Shown: positions 47,136-55,771 of the stretch, one piece after another
How positions within the stretch are numbered: the stretch's first letter is position 1
Layout: each line of letters begins with the position of its first letter
Assembly: GCA_009844085.1 (NCBI GenBank)
Contig: VYCF01000024.1
Coordinates: 244,329 to 308,328 of the forward strand
Origin: Gammaproteobacteria bacterium
Lineage (GTDB): Bacteria > Pseudomonadota > Gammaproteobacteria > Pseudomonadales > Pseudohongiellaceae
Reading direction: 5' to 3'
DNA: 64,000 nt
Notes under the pieces: generated by a model
Database searches by the model: none
Told to the model about the DNA's origin: nothing
The model's input: only the letters and a program-made list of their open reading frames with translations
Position numbers and translations under genes: made by a program

Positions 47136-49325
47136 ATGGCCACGCGATACATCGGTCATTTGGCGTTCGGCGAAGGCCCGGCGGGCGCTTCGATCCCCGT
47201 CGGCCGCTTCGATGTGGAAGAGTCCTACAACCGCGGCTGGGTGGCCCGGGTCGCCGTGTTCGCCCCCGGCAGTTCGCACATGTCGCTGGGCAGCATGGTG
47301 GGCAACGCGCTCGCCTCGGGCATCGTGCCCGGCCGCGCCGTGGTGGTGCGGCTCGGCGCCTACGAAGAGAGCGCCGGCGCCGAATCGGCCGAGACAATCC
47401 GGTCGTGGCCCGGAATCATCAGCCGGATCGAGCCGCTCGACCCGGGGCAGTCGCGGGCCCAGGTCTATTGCCTGATCACCATCGTCGATATCGTCAGCAA
47501 TCTGTCCAGCCAGAAGGTATGGGGCGCCTATCGGGCCGCGCCGGCGGCCGAAATCGTCGGCGGCGTCCTGTCGCTCGCGGCTGGCACCGCGGGCAAGCCG
47601 ACGACGGAACCCGCGATTCCGATCCATCCCAATGTTGCCGTCGTCCCACGCCTGCGCGAAGGTCTTGGCTGGCTGCCTTACGCGATCGCCGCGGGTCAGC
47701 CGCTCGGCGTCTGGCTCGCCTCGTTTTTCGGCCTGCTCGGCATCCGCATGGAAATGCTGGGCCAACCCTCCGGCCAGGTCTCGATCATTCTCGACGACGA
47801 TTCGCCCCGGGACGAGCCCATGACCATGGCGCTGCCCGCGGAGGAGACCGTCGGCTCCGCGCCGCAAAACGACGCCGAGACCGGCGGCGGCGACGAAAAC
47901 CCGCCGCGGCACGGCGAGCTTGCGATCCTGAGCCTGTCGGCCCGGCGGGGAGACTACCGCCGCGCCGTGCTGCTCGACGACCCCACCAAGGGGCAACTGA
48001 GACTGATGGGCTCCGGCCCCGTGGGTACGGTGGTCACCGGAGTGGAAGTCGGTCTCGACGAAGCCTACATCCGGGCGGAGCAGCAGCTTGTCGCCACCGC
48101 GGCGCAATTGCTCGTATTGACCGGGGAAAGCCGGCAACCCGGCGCGCGGCCGGGACGCAGGGTCAGACTCGACCGCATGATTCGCGGCATCGCCGAATGG
48201 CAATTCCATACCGTGGCGCATTCGCTGCGGGGTTCGACCTACAGCAACCGCTCGCTCATGTTGAACGGGAACTTCGCCTGGCATCCGCCGAGGCCCGCGC
48301 GGGCGCCGCCCGTGACGGTGCCCGCGGTCGTCGATGGCGGCCGCAAGTATTATCCCCAGGAGCCAGTGCCCAGGGACCGCCTCGGCAGAATTCCGGTCAG
48401 CTTCCCTTTCGCTCCCATGGAAAGCGAGGAAGAACGAATTCTCATGGGGTACGACAGCGACCGCGACGGTCTGCTTACGGGCGAGGATTTCGCGGAGGCG
48501 AGCCGTTATCTCGGAATAATGGAGCGTTACAATGTGGACGTGGACTATTATCGGCGGCACGGCAACGAGCACCTGGAGCCGGTTTTGGTTTTGCTTGACA
48601 CCGAAGCCCGCGAGGCGGATCTGGAAGCGTTCAGGGCGGGGGAGTTCGACGATCCCCACCCTGAAATTCCGGACGAGGAGCTTGACGACGAGCAACTCGC
48701 CAAACGCAAAGAAATGGAGGAAAAACGCACGCTTTGCTACCGCTATATGGCATGGCGGCGCGCCCGCGCCAACGAGGAACTCGCGGGAGACCACGACAGC
48801 GACCGTTATCTGACGCTTCGCGACGAACGCATGAGCGAAGATTTGCGTGACGAGTTCGACAAGGACGGGGGGGAACGCCTGGAGGAACTCTCGCAACGCG
48901 CCGCGAAGCGCCGCGCAGACCCGGACCAGGAGGGCAAATGGGAAACCGGACTCGAAGACTTGTCCGAAGAGGACCGGGAACTCGTGGAAGAGTGGGAGAA
49001 ACTTTTCGGAGACGATCCGGCGCCCGATCAGGATTCCCATGTGGCGCGGCTCGACGCCGCCGCCGCCCCGCAAAAATGGCCGCCGCGGATTCCGCTCTCG
49101 ATCGTGCAGCCCATGGCCGGGAGCCTGCATGGTTTCGTGGGGGGACATCGCCAGGGCGACGCATGCCGCGTGGCGGTGCACGACCCGCTTTGGGCGGAAA
49201 TCGTCGGCTTCGAATATCGCCGGCATCGGGCGCTGGGTTCGGGAATCGCCCAGGCGACCGCCGGCGTGGTTGTCGAGCACGACAACCATAGCGCCTGGTC
49301 TGGCCTGCTTTTCAGGCGCAAATAA
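47136..49325 (+). CDS. VgrG-like T6SS spike protein with EF-hand insertion
   Basis: 729-residue VgrG-like protein. The N-terminal half has LGSMVGNALASGIVPGRAVV, VWGAYRAAPAAEIVGGVLSL and WLPYAIAAGQPLGVWLASFF, shared with the next gene. An OB-fold strand RLGRIPVSFPF (to about residue 425) resumes only at WPPRIPLSIVQPMAGSLHGF (from 648). The ~215 residues between include an EF-hand loop DSDRDGLLTGED (440-451), an EF-like loop DHDSDRYLTLRD (552-563) and long acidic helices. The neighbouring paralogue has only ~25 residues at this place. No PAAR motif. GGAGGAG precedes the ATG. The sequence is divergent from textbook VgrG. Confidence 0.8.
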   Translation: MATRYIGHLAFGEGPAGASIPVGRFDVEESYNRGWVARVAVFAPGSSHMSLGSMVGNALASGIVPGRAVVVRLGAYEESAGAESAETIRSWPGIISRIEPLDPGQSRAQVYCLITIVDIVSNLSSQKVWGAYRAAPAAEIVGGVLSLAAGTAGKPTTEPAIPIHPNVAVVPRLREGLGWLPYAIAAGQPLGVWLASFFGLLGIRMEMLGQPSGQVSIILDDDSPRDEPMTMALPAEETVGSAPQNDAETGGGDENPPRHGELAILSLSARRGDYRRAVLLDDPTKGQLRLMGSGPVGTVVTGVEVGLDEAYIRAEQQLVATAAQLLVLTGESRQPGARPGRRVRLDRMIRGIAEWQFHTVAHSLRGSTYSNRSLMLNGNFAWHPPRPARAPPVTVPAVVDGGRKYYPQEPVPRDRLGRIPVSFPFAPMESEEERILMGYDSDRDGLLTGEDFAEASRYLGIMERYNVDVDYYRRHGNEHLEPVLVLLDTEAREADLEAFRAGEFDDPHPEIPDEELDDEQLAKRKEMEEKRTLCYRYMAWRRARANEELAGDHDSDRYLTLRDERMSEDLRDEFDKDGGERLEELSQRAAKRRADPDQEGKWETGLEDLSEEDRELVEEWEKLFGDDPAPDQDSHVARLDAAAAPQKWPPRIPLSIVQPMAGSLHGFVGGHRQGDACRVAVHDPLWAEIVGFEYRRHRALGSGIAQATAGVVVEHDNHSAWSGLLFRRK

Positions 49326-49387
49326 GGCCAGGCAGTGTCCGGGAACTTCATGAAATCGCCTAAGGCCGCAGCACGGGGTATATTGCC

Positions 49388-51076
49388 ATGGCTACCGTAA
49401 CCGGAAGCAGTTACGCTGCGGAAATCGATACCCTCGACGCCGGTTCCGTCGTGCCGTGCGCGGAATGGGCGGTGCGGGAAAACCTGCAAGGCTGGAGCGG
49501 CTTTGGCGTGGTCGATACCGCTCCGGGCGAAGCGATCGGCTACGCCGAGGCGTTCAGACGCGCCGTCGACTACGGGCTGCGCCCGGAAGCGCCGGTAGCG
49601 CTCGGCCTCTGGGCCCGTCCGCCGGAAGCCGCGACGGAAACGGAGGAATCGGGGTCCGCCAGTCCCGCCGCGCCGGAGGGCAAGGCCGAGATGGTAAACG
49701 TCCGGACCTGGCCGTCGGTCGTCACCGAAGTCGGCGCGCCCACCAAAGTCCGCAACCGGACCAGCGGCGTGATCGTGATGTTCAGCGACCCCATCCGCTA
49801 TTTGCTGCATTCCCGCATCTGGGGCGCGTATCGGGATTGCAGCCCCGGCGCCTTGCTCGGCGCGGGACTGAGTCTCGCCTCGGGCGGCGACGGCGCGCCG
49901 ACGCTGACGCCGGCGTTGCCGGGATTTCCCCCGCTGACGATCCGCGAGGCGCTGCGCGAACCCGCGCGGGAGTTGCGTTACGCGATCGCGGCCGGGGAGC
50001 CGCTTGGGTCCTGGCTGGCGGGCATTTTCGGCGCGCTTGGCATCCGCATCGAACTGATCGGGCGCGAGTCGGGCCGCGTGGACATCACCTTGCGCGACAC
50101 CCCGCCCAACGGTGCGCCGCTCTCCATGACGCTGCTCCCCGGCAGCCCAAGCGCGAGCAACGCGGCAATCAAGGGCATCCGGCAACGCGGACAGCGGCAG
50201 ATCCGGGACACCATGTACGACGCGGTTACGCAAGGCGATCCGGTGCGGGTCGGGGAATTGACGCCGCCGGTCGGGCAAATGCTTTTCATGACCGATATCG
50301 ACATCGACGAGGCGGCCTATCTGGCCGACTTCGAGGAGCAGCGTTCGGAACTGAATCTGAACACGCTCGAAATCGTCACCGAGCAGCCCGGGATTCATCC
50401 CGGCCGGTTGCTGGAGTTCGGCAACCGCAGCGTGAGCGGCGCCTCGGTCTGGCAGGTGGCGCAGACTTGTCACGGCCAGGGGGCCGGCCGCTACCGCAAC
50501 AGCGCCGACCTGGTGAAATCCGGAGTAAGCTGGCGCCCCGAAGCGCCCCCGCGGAAAGGTCCGGTCACCGTCACCGGCGTGGTCGACGATGGCGCTTCGG
50601 AACTCGGCGAGATCGTCTCCCGGGACGTGCTTGGCCGTATTCCCGTGACGATCGGCATGGCGTTCCGGGTCAAGATGGAGTCGGACGAAGAAGACGCGGA
50701 AGCGGCCGGGCCGGTCCCGGCGCCGGCGCAACTCCGCTTGTCCATAACGGAGCCCATGGCGGGCGGCAGCCACGGGTTCGTGCCGAGTCACCGGCAGGGC
50801 GACATCTGCCGCATCAACGTGCACAGCCCGGTGCATGCGGAAATCGGCGGTTTTCTCTACGGCTTCGACAACCGCCTGGCGAAAAACATACTCGACGTCT
50901 CGGCTTCGATCATGGCGAGCAATCCGCTGGCGCGATGGTCCGGCATGGTTTTCCGCCCCGGGGACGACGCCGACACGGAAGACGAACAAATCGTCAGTGA
51001 TTGGCAAAAAGGCGCGCCGGCGGCCGCTTCGGACGAAACCGGCGGCGGTTTGGACGCGGACGGCGCGGATTCCTGA
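49388..51076 (+). CDS. VgrG-like T6SS spike protein, compact paralogue
   Basis: 562 residues. Shared with the preceding spike: IWGAYRDCSPGALLGAGLSL, LRYAIAAGEPLGSWLAGIFG and the OB-fold segment LGRIPVTIGMAF with LSITEPMAGGSHGFVPSHRQ. It lacks the large EF-hand insertion. The C-terminal ~30 residues are Asp/Ala/Gly-rich. An N-terminal extension with acidic and Pro-rich linker (residues ~75-105) is not in the first paralogue. Two spike paralogues in one operon could form a heterotrimer or alternative spikes; not decidable here. Confidence 0.78.
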   Translation: MATVTGSSYAAEIDTLDAGSVVPCAEWAVRENLQGWSGFGVVDTAPGEAIGYAEAFRRAVDYGLRPEAPVALGLWARPPEAATETEESGSASPAAPEGKAEMVNVRTWPSVVTEVGAPTKVRNRTSGVIVMFSDPIRYLLHSRIWGAYRDCSPGALLGAGLSLASGGDGAPTLTPALPGFPPLTIREALREPARELRYAIAAGEPLGSWLAGIFGALGIRIELIGRESGRVDITLRDTPPNGAPLSMTLLPGSPSASNAAIKGIRQRGQRQIRDTMYDAVTQGDPVRVGELTPPVGQMLFMTDIDIDEAAYLADFEEQRSELNLNTLEIVTEQPGIHPGRLLEFGNRSVSGASVWQVAQTCHGQGAGRYRNSADLVKSGVSWRPEAPPRKGPVTVTGVVDDGASELGEIVSRDVLGRIPVTIGMAFRVKMESDEEDAEAAGPVPAPAQLRLSITEPMAGGSHGFVPSHRQGDICRINVHSPVHAEIGGFLYGFDNRLAKNILDVSASIMASNPLARWSGMVFRPGDDADTEDEQIVSDWQKGAPAAASDETGGGLDADGADS

Positions 51077-51080
51077 CGCC

Positions 51081-53537
51081 TTGGCCGACGGTCGCGCCAA
51101 CGTATACCCCCAGGCCCTGCTGTTCGGCGTCAGGCCACTGACCGTGCCGGGCCGCGGCGCGGTGCTGTGCGCATCGCTGGGACTGCCGATCCGGCTTTCC
51201 GACGGCAATCCCGTCAAACCGAACGACTATTACGCCGCAGTTTCCAAATACGCGGGCAAAACCGCGATTCCGGACAGCATGGCGCCGCTTCCCGGCGCTG
51301 AATTGCTCGTGTTCGGTTCGGTCGAACGTCCCGGGACGCCGCGCGAGGCCCGCGTCCGCTGCGGCGAGATCGATTGCAAGCTGTCGCTGCAGCCCGACCC
51401 GGACGCGCTGCCCGACGCGGTGTGGACCGGCGGCGCCGACGATGCCGTCTGGCATGCGCAAGACAATCCCGGCGGCCGCGGCGGCCCCGAAGACGTACGC
51501 AAGCCGCTGATCGCGCGCAAGAACGACCCGGCGGAACCGGTCTGGCTGGGCGCCACGCCCTACGACCATCCCCTCCGAGCGAAGCTGGCGGGCGTTTCGG
51601 ACAAGCTCAAGGACGGCTGGCCGAGCGACGCGGACCCGGCGGTGCTATGCGATGCGCACAAGGCCTTCCAGGCGCGGGCGCTGCACGCCGGCGACACGCT
51701 CGAAATCGAAGGGCTCGGCGCGCAACCGATCCGGCTCGTTCTGCCTCCCTACCGGGCGGTGATGGCCACCTCGCGTGCGCCGGCGTGCAAATGGCGCAAG
51801 GAACTCGTCCGCATTCACACCGTGGCGGTCTTGCCCGCGGCGGATATCGGCGCCGTATTCTGGCGCGCCGCGATAGCGCTCGGCGACGATCTGCTCGGCG
51901 AGAAGATCGTCGCGGTGGCGGCCGCGCTGGAAGACATCGACGCCCCGGAAAAGGACGAAGAAGACCTCGGCATCATCGCGGCCGAGCGCTGGCTGGAGCC
52001 TACGCGCGCGCTTGACGACCGGCCGCTGTTGCCCGCCGCCATGGCCGCCGCCGGCGCGCCGCCGACCCTGCCCGACAGCGCCCGTGAAGACGCCCGACAT
52101 CAGGCGGCGCAGGATTGGGCGCGCAAGGAGACCGGCGTCGAGGGGATCAACCCATTCGCGGATCCGGACGCCGTCAACGAGGCGGAGGCGCTCATCGAAA
52201 ACGCCGAATGCGGCGAAGAACTCGATATGGAAAAGCTCGCCGCGGTCGGCAGCGAAGCGATGGCGGAAAGCAGGCGTCGGCACTCCGAGGCCGGTTTCGA
52301 GCCCCCCGAACCGGAACAGCAGCGGCAGCCCTCGGAGCGGGGCGAAGCGCTTGAGGCGGAGGCCAAAGAGCGGCTGTCGCGTCCCTATCGCGCGCCGCGG
52401 GAAGTGGCGGTCGCCGAGGCCATGGCGCAGGCGCCGCCGGAACTGGAAATGGATGCCGAGGAAACGCTCGGCAGGCTCGGCGACGCCCGTATCATCGCGG
52501 CGGAGCCGGTGCTTGCCTGGCCCGCCTTCACCGAAGCCGAGGCCCAACGTTTCGGCGACGAGGCACAGCGCCGGCTCGCCGCCGCCGACCCGGAGCGCCA
52601 TATCGACATTTCGGGCGCCCGCATCGGCCCGGCCAGCGGCCTTTGCAGGATAGCGGATCGCAACTTCGAAGGCCTGCTGGCCGAGGAAACCGTCTGGCGG
52701 AACGTCGAATTCACCGATTGCGTCTTCCGGGACACAACTTTCGCCAAAGGCGCATTCGACAATTGCGCGTTTCTTCGCTGCCGGCTGGAAAGAGTCAATC
52801 TCTCTTTCGTCACATTGCGCGACGTCGCCTTCCGGCATTGCGCGCTGCGGGAACAATCGATACAGGAAATGAACTGTGTCTCCAGTTTCTTCGGGGAGTG
52901 CGAACTAGAATCGCTGAGCTTTGCCGACCTTGCCGTTCGCGACACGCTTTTCGAGGGAGGGAGCTGGCAGGAACTGGAGTTCACCGATTGCCTGCTGCTG
53001 CGTGTCGCGTTGCGGCGCACCCGGATGAGCCAGGTAACGTATTCGCTTTGCCACGGGCCCGAATGCAGATTCGAGCAAACGCCCATGCACAAGGTGTGGG
53101 TGATGGGCATGGGATTCGCCGACAGCGACTTCGACCGGGTGGAGGCGCACACCTGCGGATTTCTCGGCAACGCCCACTTCCAGATGAGCCGATTCAAGGG
53201 TGCGCGCTTCGAGCAGACCGGATTCAGCAATGCCAAATTCAACGACGCGAAGTTCGAATCGGGCTGCGTGTTCGTCCGCTGCGACTTCGGCGGCGCGCAA
53301 TTCGAGGGCGCGAGCGCGGCCGGCGTCCGCTTTCTGGAATGCGCAATGCCGATGAGCGTCTGGGGGAAGGCCGATGCCGCAGGCGCCTGGTTTATGGACG
53401 CCTTGCTGCGTTCGGTGGATTTTTCCGAAACCAACCTTACCGGCGCCGTTTTCGCCGGCGCCGACATCGAAGGCGCAAAATTCGACGAGCGGCTCATCGT
53501 CGGCGCCGATTTCCGCGGCACGGTGCGCGCGGAATGA
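51081..53537 (+). CDS. DUF2169-pentapeptide-repeat fusion protein (T6SS adaptor type)
   Basis: About 818 residues from a TTG four bases after the preceding stop; no ATG or GTG lies near the predicted N-terminus, so the start is uncertain. Residues ~1-300 match DUF2169 (YPQALLFGVRPLTVPGRGAV, CASLGLPIRLSDGNPVKPND). A Glu/Ala-rich linker follows (~330-500). From about residue 530 to the end there are right-handed pentapeptide repeats (NVEFTDCVFRDTTFAKGAFD, SVDFSETNLTGAVFAGADIE). DUF2169 proteins are recurrent partners of VgrG genes and are thought to load effectors. No toxin domain is recognised. Confidence 0.82.
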   Translation: MADGRANVYPQALLFGVRPLTVPGRGAVLCASLGLPIRLSDGNPVKPNDYYAAVSKYAGKTAIPDSMAPLPGAELLVFGSVERPGTPREARVRCGEIDCKLSLQPDPDALPDAVWTGGADDAVWHAQDNPGGRGGPEDVRKPLIARKNDPAEPVWLGATPYDHPLRAKLAGVSDKLKDGWPSDADPAVLCDAHKAFQARALHAGDTLEIEGLGAQPIRLVLPPYRAVMATSRAPACKWRKELVRIHTVAVLPAADIGAVFWRAAIALGDDLLGEKIVAVAAALEDIDAPEKDEEDLGIIAAERWLEPTRALDDRPLLPAAMAAAGAPPTLPDSAREDARHQAAQDWARKETGVEGINPFADPDAVNEAEALIENAECGEELDMEKLAAVGSEAMAESRRRHSEAGFEPPEPEQQRQPSERGEALEAEAKERLSRPYRAPREVAVAEAMAQAPPELEMDAEETLGRLGDARIIAAEPVLAWPAFTEAEAQRFGDEAQRRLAAADPERHIDISGARIGPASGLCRIADRNFEGLLAEETVWRNVEFTDCVFRDTTFAKGAFDNCAFLRCRLERVNLSFVTLRDVAFRHCALREQSIQEMNCVSSFFGECELESLSFADLAVRDTLFEGGSWQELEFTDCLLLRVALRRTRMSQVTYSLCHGPECRFEQTPMHKVWVMGMGFADSDFDRVEAHTCGFLGNAHFQMSRFKGARFEQTGFSNAKFNDAKFESGCVFVRCDFGGAQFEGASAAGVRFLECAMPMSVWGKADAAGAWFMDALLRSVDFSETNLTGAVFAGADIEGAKFDERLIVGADFRGTVRAE

Positions 53538-53596
53538 CGCGGCCGCGGCGTTCGAATCGCGAGCCGGGCGAGATGCGGAAAGGGCAAGGCAACGTG

Positions 53597-53625
53597 TTGC
53601 TTTTCGCGGCGGTAAAAGTTATGTT
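53597..53625 (+). promoter_or_regulatory. Possible internal promoter before tssB
   Basis: TTGCTT and TATGTT are separated by 17 bases in the 162-base gap between the DUF2169 fusion and tssB. The gap has no gene. An internal promoter would let sheath genes be expressed apart from the spike genes; weak evidence. Confidence 0.3.
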
Positions 53626-53699
53626 GCGGGTTATTGAGTGGTAGTTGGCGCCGGCGGTTCGATGCGTCGGCAGCATGAAGAAGAGGTGGAGTGCTCAAA

Positions 53700-54227
53700 A
53701 TGGCAGATTCAGGCAGTCAGCATAGGGTGGGGCGCGTTCGACCGCCTCGAGTTCAGATTACATACGACGTGGAAGACGGCGAAGCGATGGAAAATCGGGA
53801 ATTGCCGATGGTGGTGGGCGTCATTTCCGATCTTTCCGGCGATTCCCAAAATCCGACCGAATATCGGGAACGCGGTTTCGACGAAGTCGATCCGGATGGA
53901 ATCGACCGGCTTATGAATCGGGTCGCTCCCACCCTCAAGTTCAGCGTCCCGGATCAGATTACCGGAGAAGAAGATTCGGAGGTCGGCGTGGATCTGAACT
54001 TCAGTTCCCTGGACGATTTTTCTCCCATGGGCGTGGCGGCGCAGATTCCGCAAACCGCCAAGCTGCTCGAAGCCCGACGGCGGCTCGCGGACTTGTTCGG
54101 CAAGGTGGAAGCCAACGACACCCTCGAAGGAATTCTCGGAGATGTGTTGGCGGATGAAGAGAAACGCGCGAAGTTGCGAGAGCAGTTGGACGATCTCGCA
54201 CCGGGAGGAGACGAAGAAGATGGCTAG
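53700..54227 (+). CDS. tssB: T6SS contractile sheath small subunit TssB
   Basis: VipA/TssB family. VRPPRVQITYDVEDGEAMEN and ELPMVVGVISDLSGDSQNP are the hallmark, followed by FDEVDPDGIDRLMNRVAPTL. It has an acidic C-terminus and about 175 residues. I prefer the ATG (GGAG at 9 bases) over an upstream GTG. Its stop overlaps the tssC start by 8 bases, so the two are made together, as expected for sheath subunits. Confidence 0.95.
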   Translation: MADSGSQHRVGRVRPPRVQITYDVEDGEAMENRELPMVVGVISDLSGDSQNPTEYRERGFDEVDPDGIDRLMNRVAPTLKFSVPDQITGEEDSEVGVDLNFSSLDDFSPMGVAAQIPQTAKLLEARRRLADLFGKVEANDTLEGILGDVLADEEKRAKLREQLDDLAPGGDEEDG

Positions 54228-55686
54228 GGGAAAAACGGGCGCAAATGTGGCGGGGGTGGAATCGGACACCCTGCTCGGACAAATTTTCGAAGACGGCCGA
54301 CTCGTTCGCGACGCGCACCAGATCGACAGCGCGCGCAACATGCTGGAGGGGTTTCTCGAAGAAGCCGCAAAGGCCGGAACCAAAATTGACGGCGGAGCCA
54401 AGCGCGCCATCGCCGAGCGCATCGTGGCGATCGACAAACTGATCACGGCGCAGGTCAACGAAGTGCTGCATCACGAAAAATTTCAGAATCTGGAGGCGAG
54501 TTGGCGCAACCTGCACAAGCTCGTTACCGAGAACGAACTGTCCTCCACCTTGCGCGTGCGCGTGATGAACGTGACCCAGAGCGAACTCGAACGCGATTTC
54601 TCCCGTGCGCCCGGCTTCGATCAGTCGCACTTTTTCAAGCGGATCTACGAGGACGAATACGGCACCCTGGGGGGTACGCCCTACTCGTTCCTGATTGGCG
54701 ACATGTCTTTCGGCCGATCCCCGAAGGATATCCAGTTCCTGCGCAACATGGCTTCGGTCGCGGCCATGTCTCACGCGCCGTTTGTGGCGAGCGCGGACCC
54801 GCGCCTGCTCGATCTGGACAGCTATACCGAACTCGACAGGCCGATCGACATCGGCAAGGTTTTCGACGCCAGCGAGATGGCCGCCTGGAATTCGCTGCGG
54901 GACAACCCGGATTCGCGCTATCTGGTGCTCACCATGCCGCGCACCCTGGTCCGGCTGCCCTGGGGACAGGACGCGCAGGAAGTCGAGGAACTCGATTTCG
55001 AGGAAGACGTTTCCGGCGACGATCACGACAAGTATCTTTGGGGACCGTCCTCCTGGTCGATGGGCTCGCTCATCATGAAATCCTTCTCCGAATCCGGCTG
55101 GCCAGCGGCGATCCGCGGCACGGAAACCGGCGGCAAGGTGGCGAATTTGCCCTTGCATTCGTTCAAGTCGCTTTCGGGCACGATGATCACCAAGTGTCCC
55201 ACCGAAACCGCCGTGACCGACCGGCGCGAGAAGGAACTTTCCGATCAGGGCCTGATTTCCCTGTGCCATTCGCGCAATACCGATTACGCGGTGGTGTTTT
55301 CCGGCGCGACGGTCAACCGGCCGCAGAAATTCATTGACGACGAGGCGAACGCCAACGCCCGCTTGTCCGCCAGCCTGCCATACGTGCTGGCCTGCGCGCG
55401 TTTCGCCCACTATCTCAAGGCGATCATGCGCGACAAGGTGGGCGGCTTCACTTCCGGCGCTGAAGTGGAACGCTTCCTGAACAACTGGATCGCCCAATAC
55501 GTGACTTCCGACGACAGCGCTTCTCACGCAACCAAGTCGCGCTATCCGTTGCGGGAAGCCAGAGTGGAGGTGCGAGACATTCCCGGCAAGCCGGGAAGTT
55601 ACACGGCGATCGCGCATCTGCTGCCGCATTTCATGCTTGAGGAGTTGACCGCGTCGTTGCGTCTTGTCGCCGAACTGCCGAACTGA
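54220..55686 (+). CDS. tssC: T6SS contractile sheath large subunit TssC
   Basis: VipB/TssC family, 488 residues from the ATG of MARGKTGANV, with GGGAGGAG upstream. LEASWRNLHKLVTENELSST, YEDEYGTLGGTPYSFLIGD and the C-terminal SASLPYVLACARFAHYLKAI are typical. The ClpV-recognised sheath cycle would need TssH, which is not in this window. Confidence 0.97.
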   Translation: MARGKTGANVAGVESDTLLGQIFEDGRLVRDAHQIDSARNMLEGFLEEAAKAGTKIDGGAKRAIAERIVAIDKLITAQVNEVLHHEKFQNLEASWRNLHKLVTENELSSTLRVRVMNVTQSELERDFSRAPGFDQSHFFKRIYEDEYGTLGGTPYSFLIGDMSFGRSPKDIQFLRNMASVAAMSHAPFVASADPRLLDLDSYTELDRPIDIGKVFDASEMAAWNSLRDNPDSRYLVLTMPRTLVRLPWGQDAQEVEELDFEEDVSGDDHDKYLWGPSSWSMGSLIMKSFSESGWPAAIRGTETGGKVANLPLHSFKSLSGTMITKCPTETAVTDRREKELSDQGLISLCHSRNTDYAVVFSGATVNRPQKFIDDEANANARLSASLPYVLACARFAHYLKAIMRDKVGGFTSGAEVERFLNNWIAQYVTSDDSASHATKSRYPLREARVEVRDIPGKPGSYTAIAHLLPHFMLEELTASLRLVAELPN

Positions 55687-55710
55687 TCGCACGGCGGTGC
55701 GCACATCCAC

Positions 55711-55731
55711 ACGCCGGATTTTGTCCGGCGT
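55711..55731 (+). terminator. Intergenic hairpin downstream of tssC
   Basis: ACGCCGGA-TTTTG-TCCGGCGT is a perfect 8-bp stem with a 5-base loop, 24 bases after the tssC stop and without a T-tract. It could attenuate transcription or set the tssBC mRNA 3' end so that the sheath is made in excess of the next genes. Confidence 0.4.
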
Positions 55732-55771
55732 ATAGCATGATCGTGCGGAATGGACTGGCGGATAGTGGCCC

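Noticed and set aside
47004..51217. Two very long minus-strand open frames antisense to the VgrG-like genes
   Set aside because: They arise from high G+C codon bias opposite real genes; they carry no family motif, have low-complexity Arg/Ala composition, and the plus-strand readings have recognisable VgrG signatures and ribosome-binding sites.
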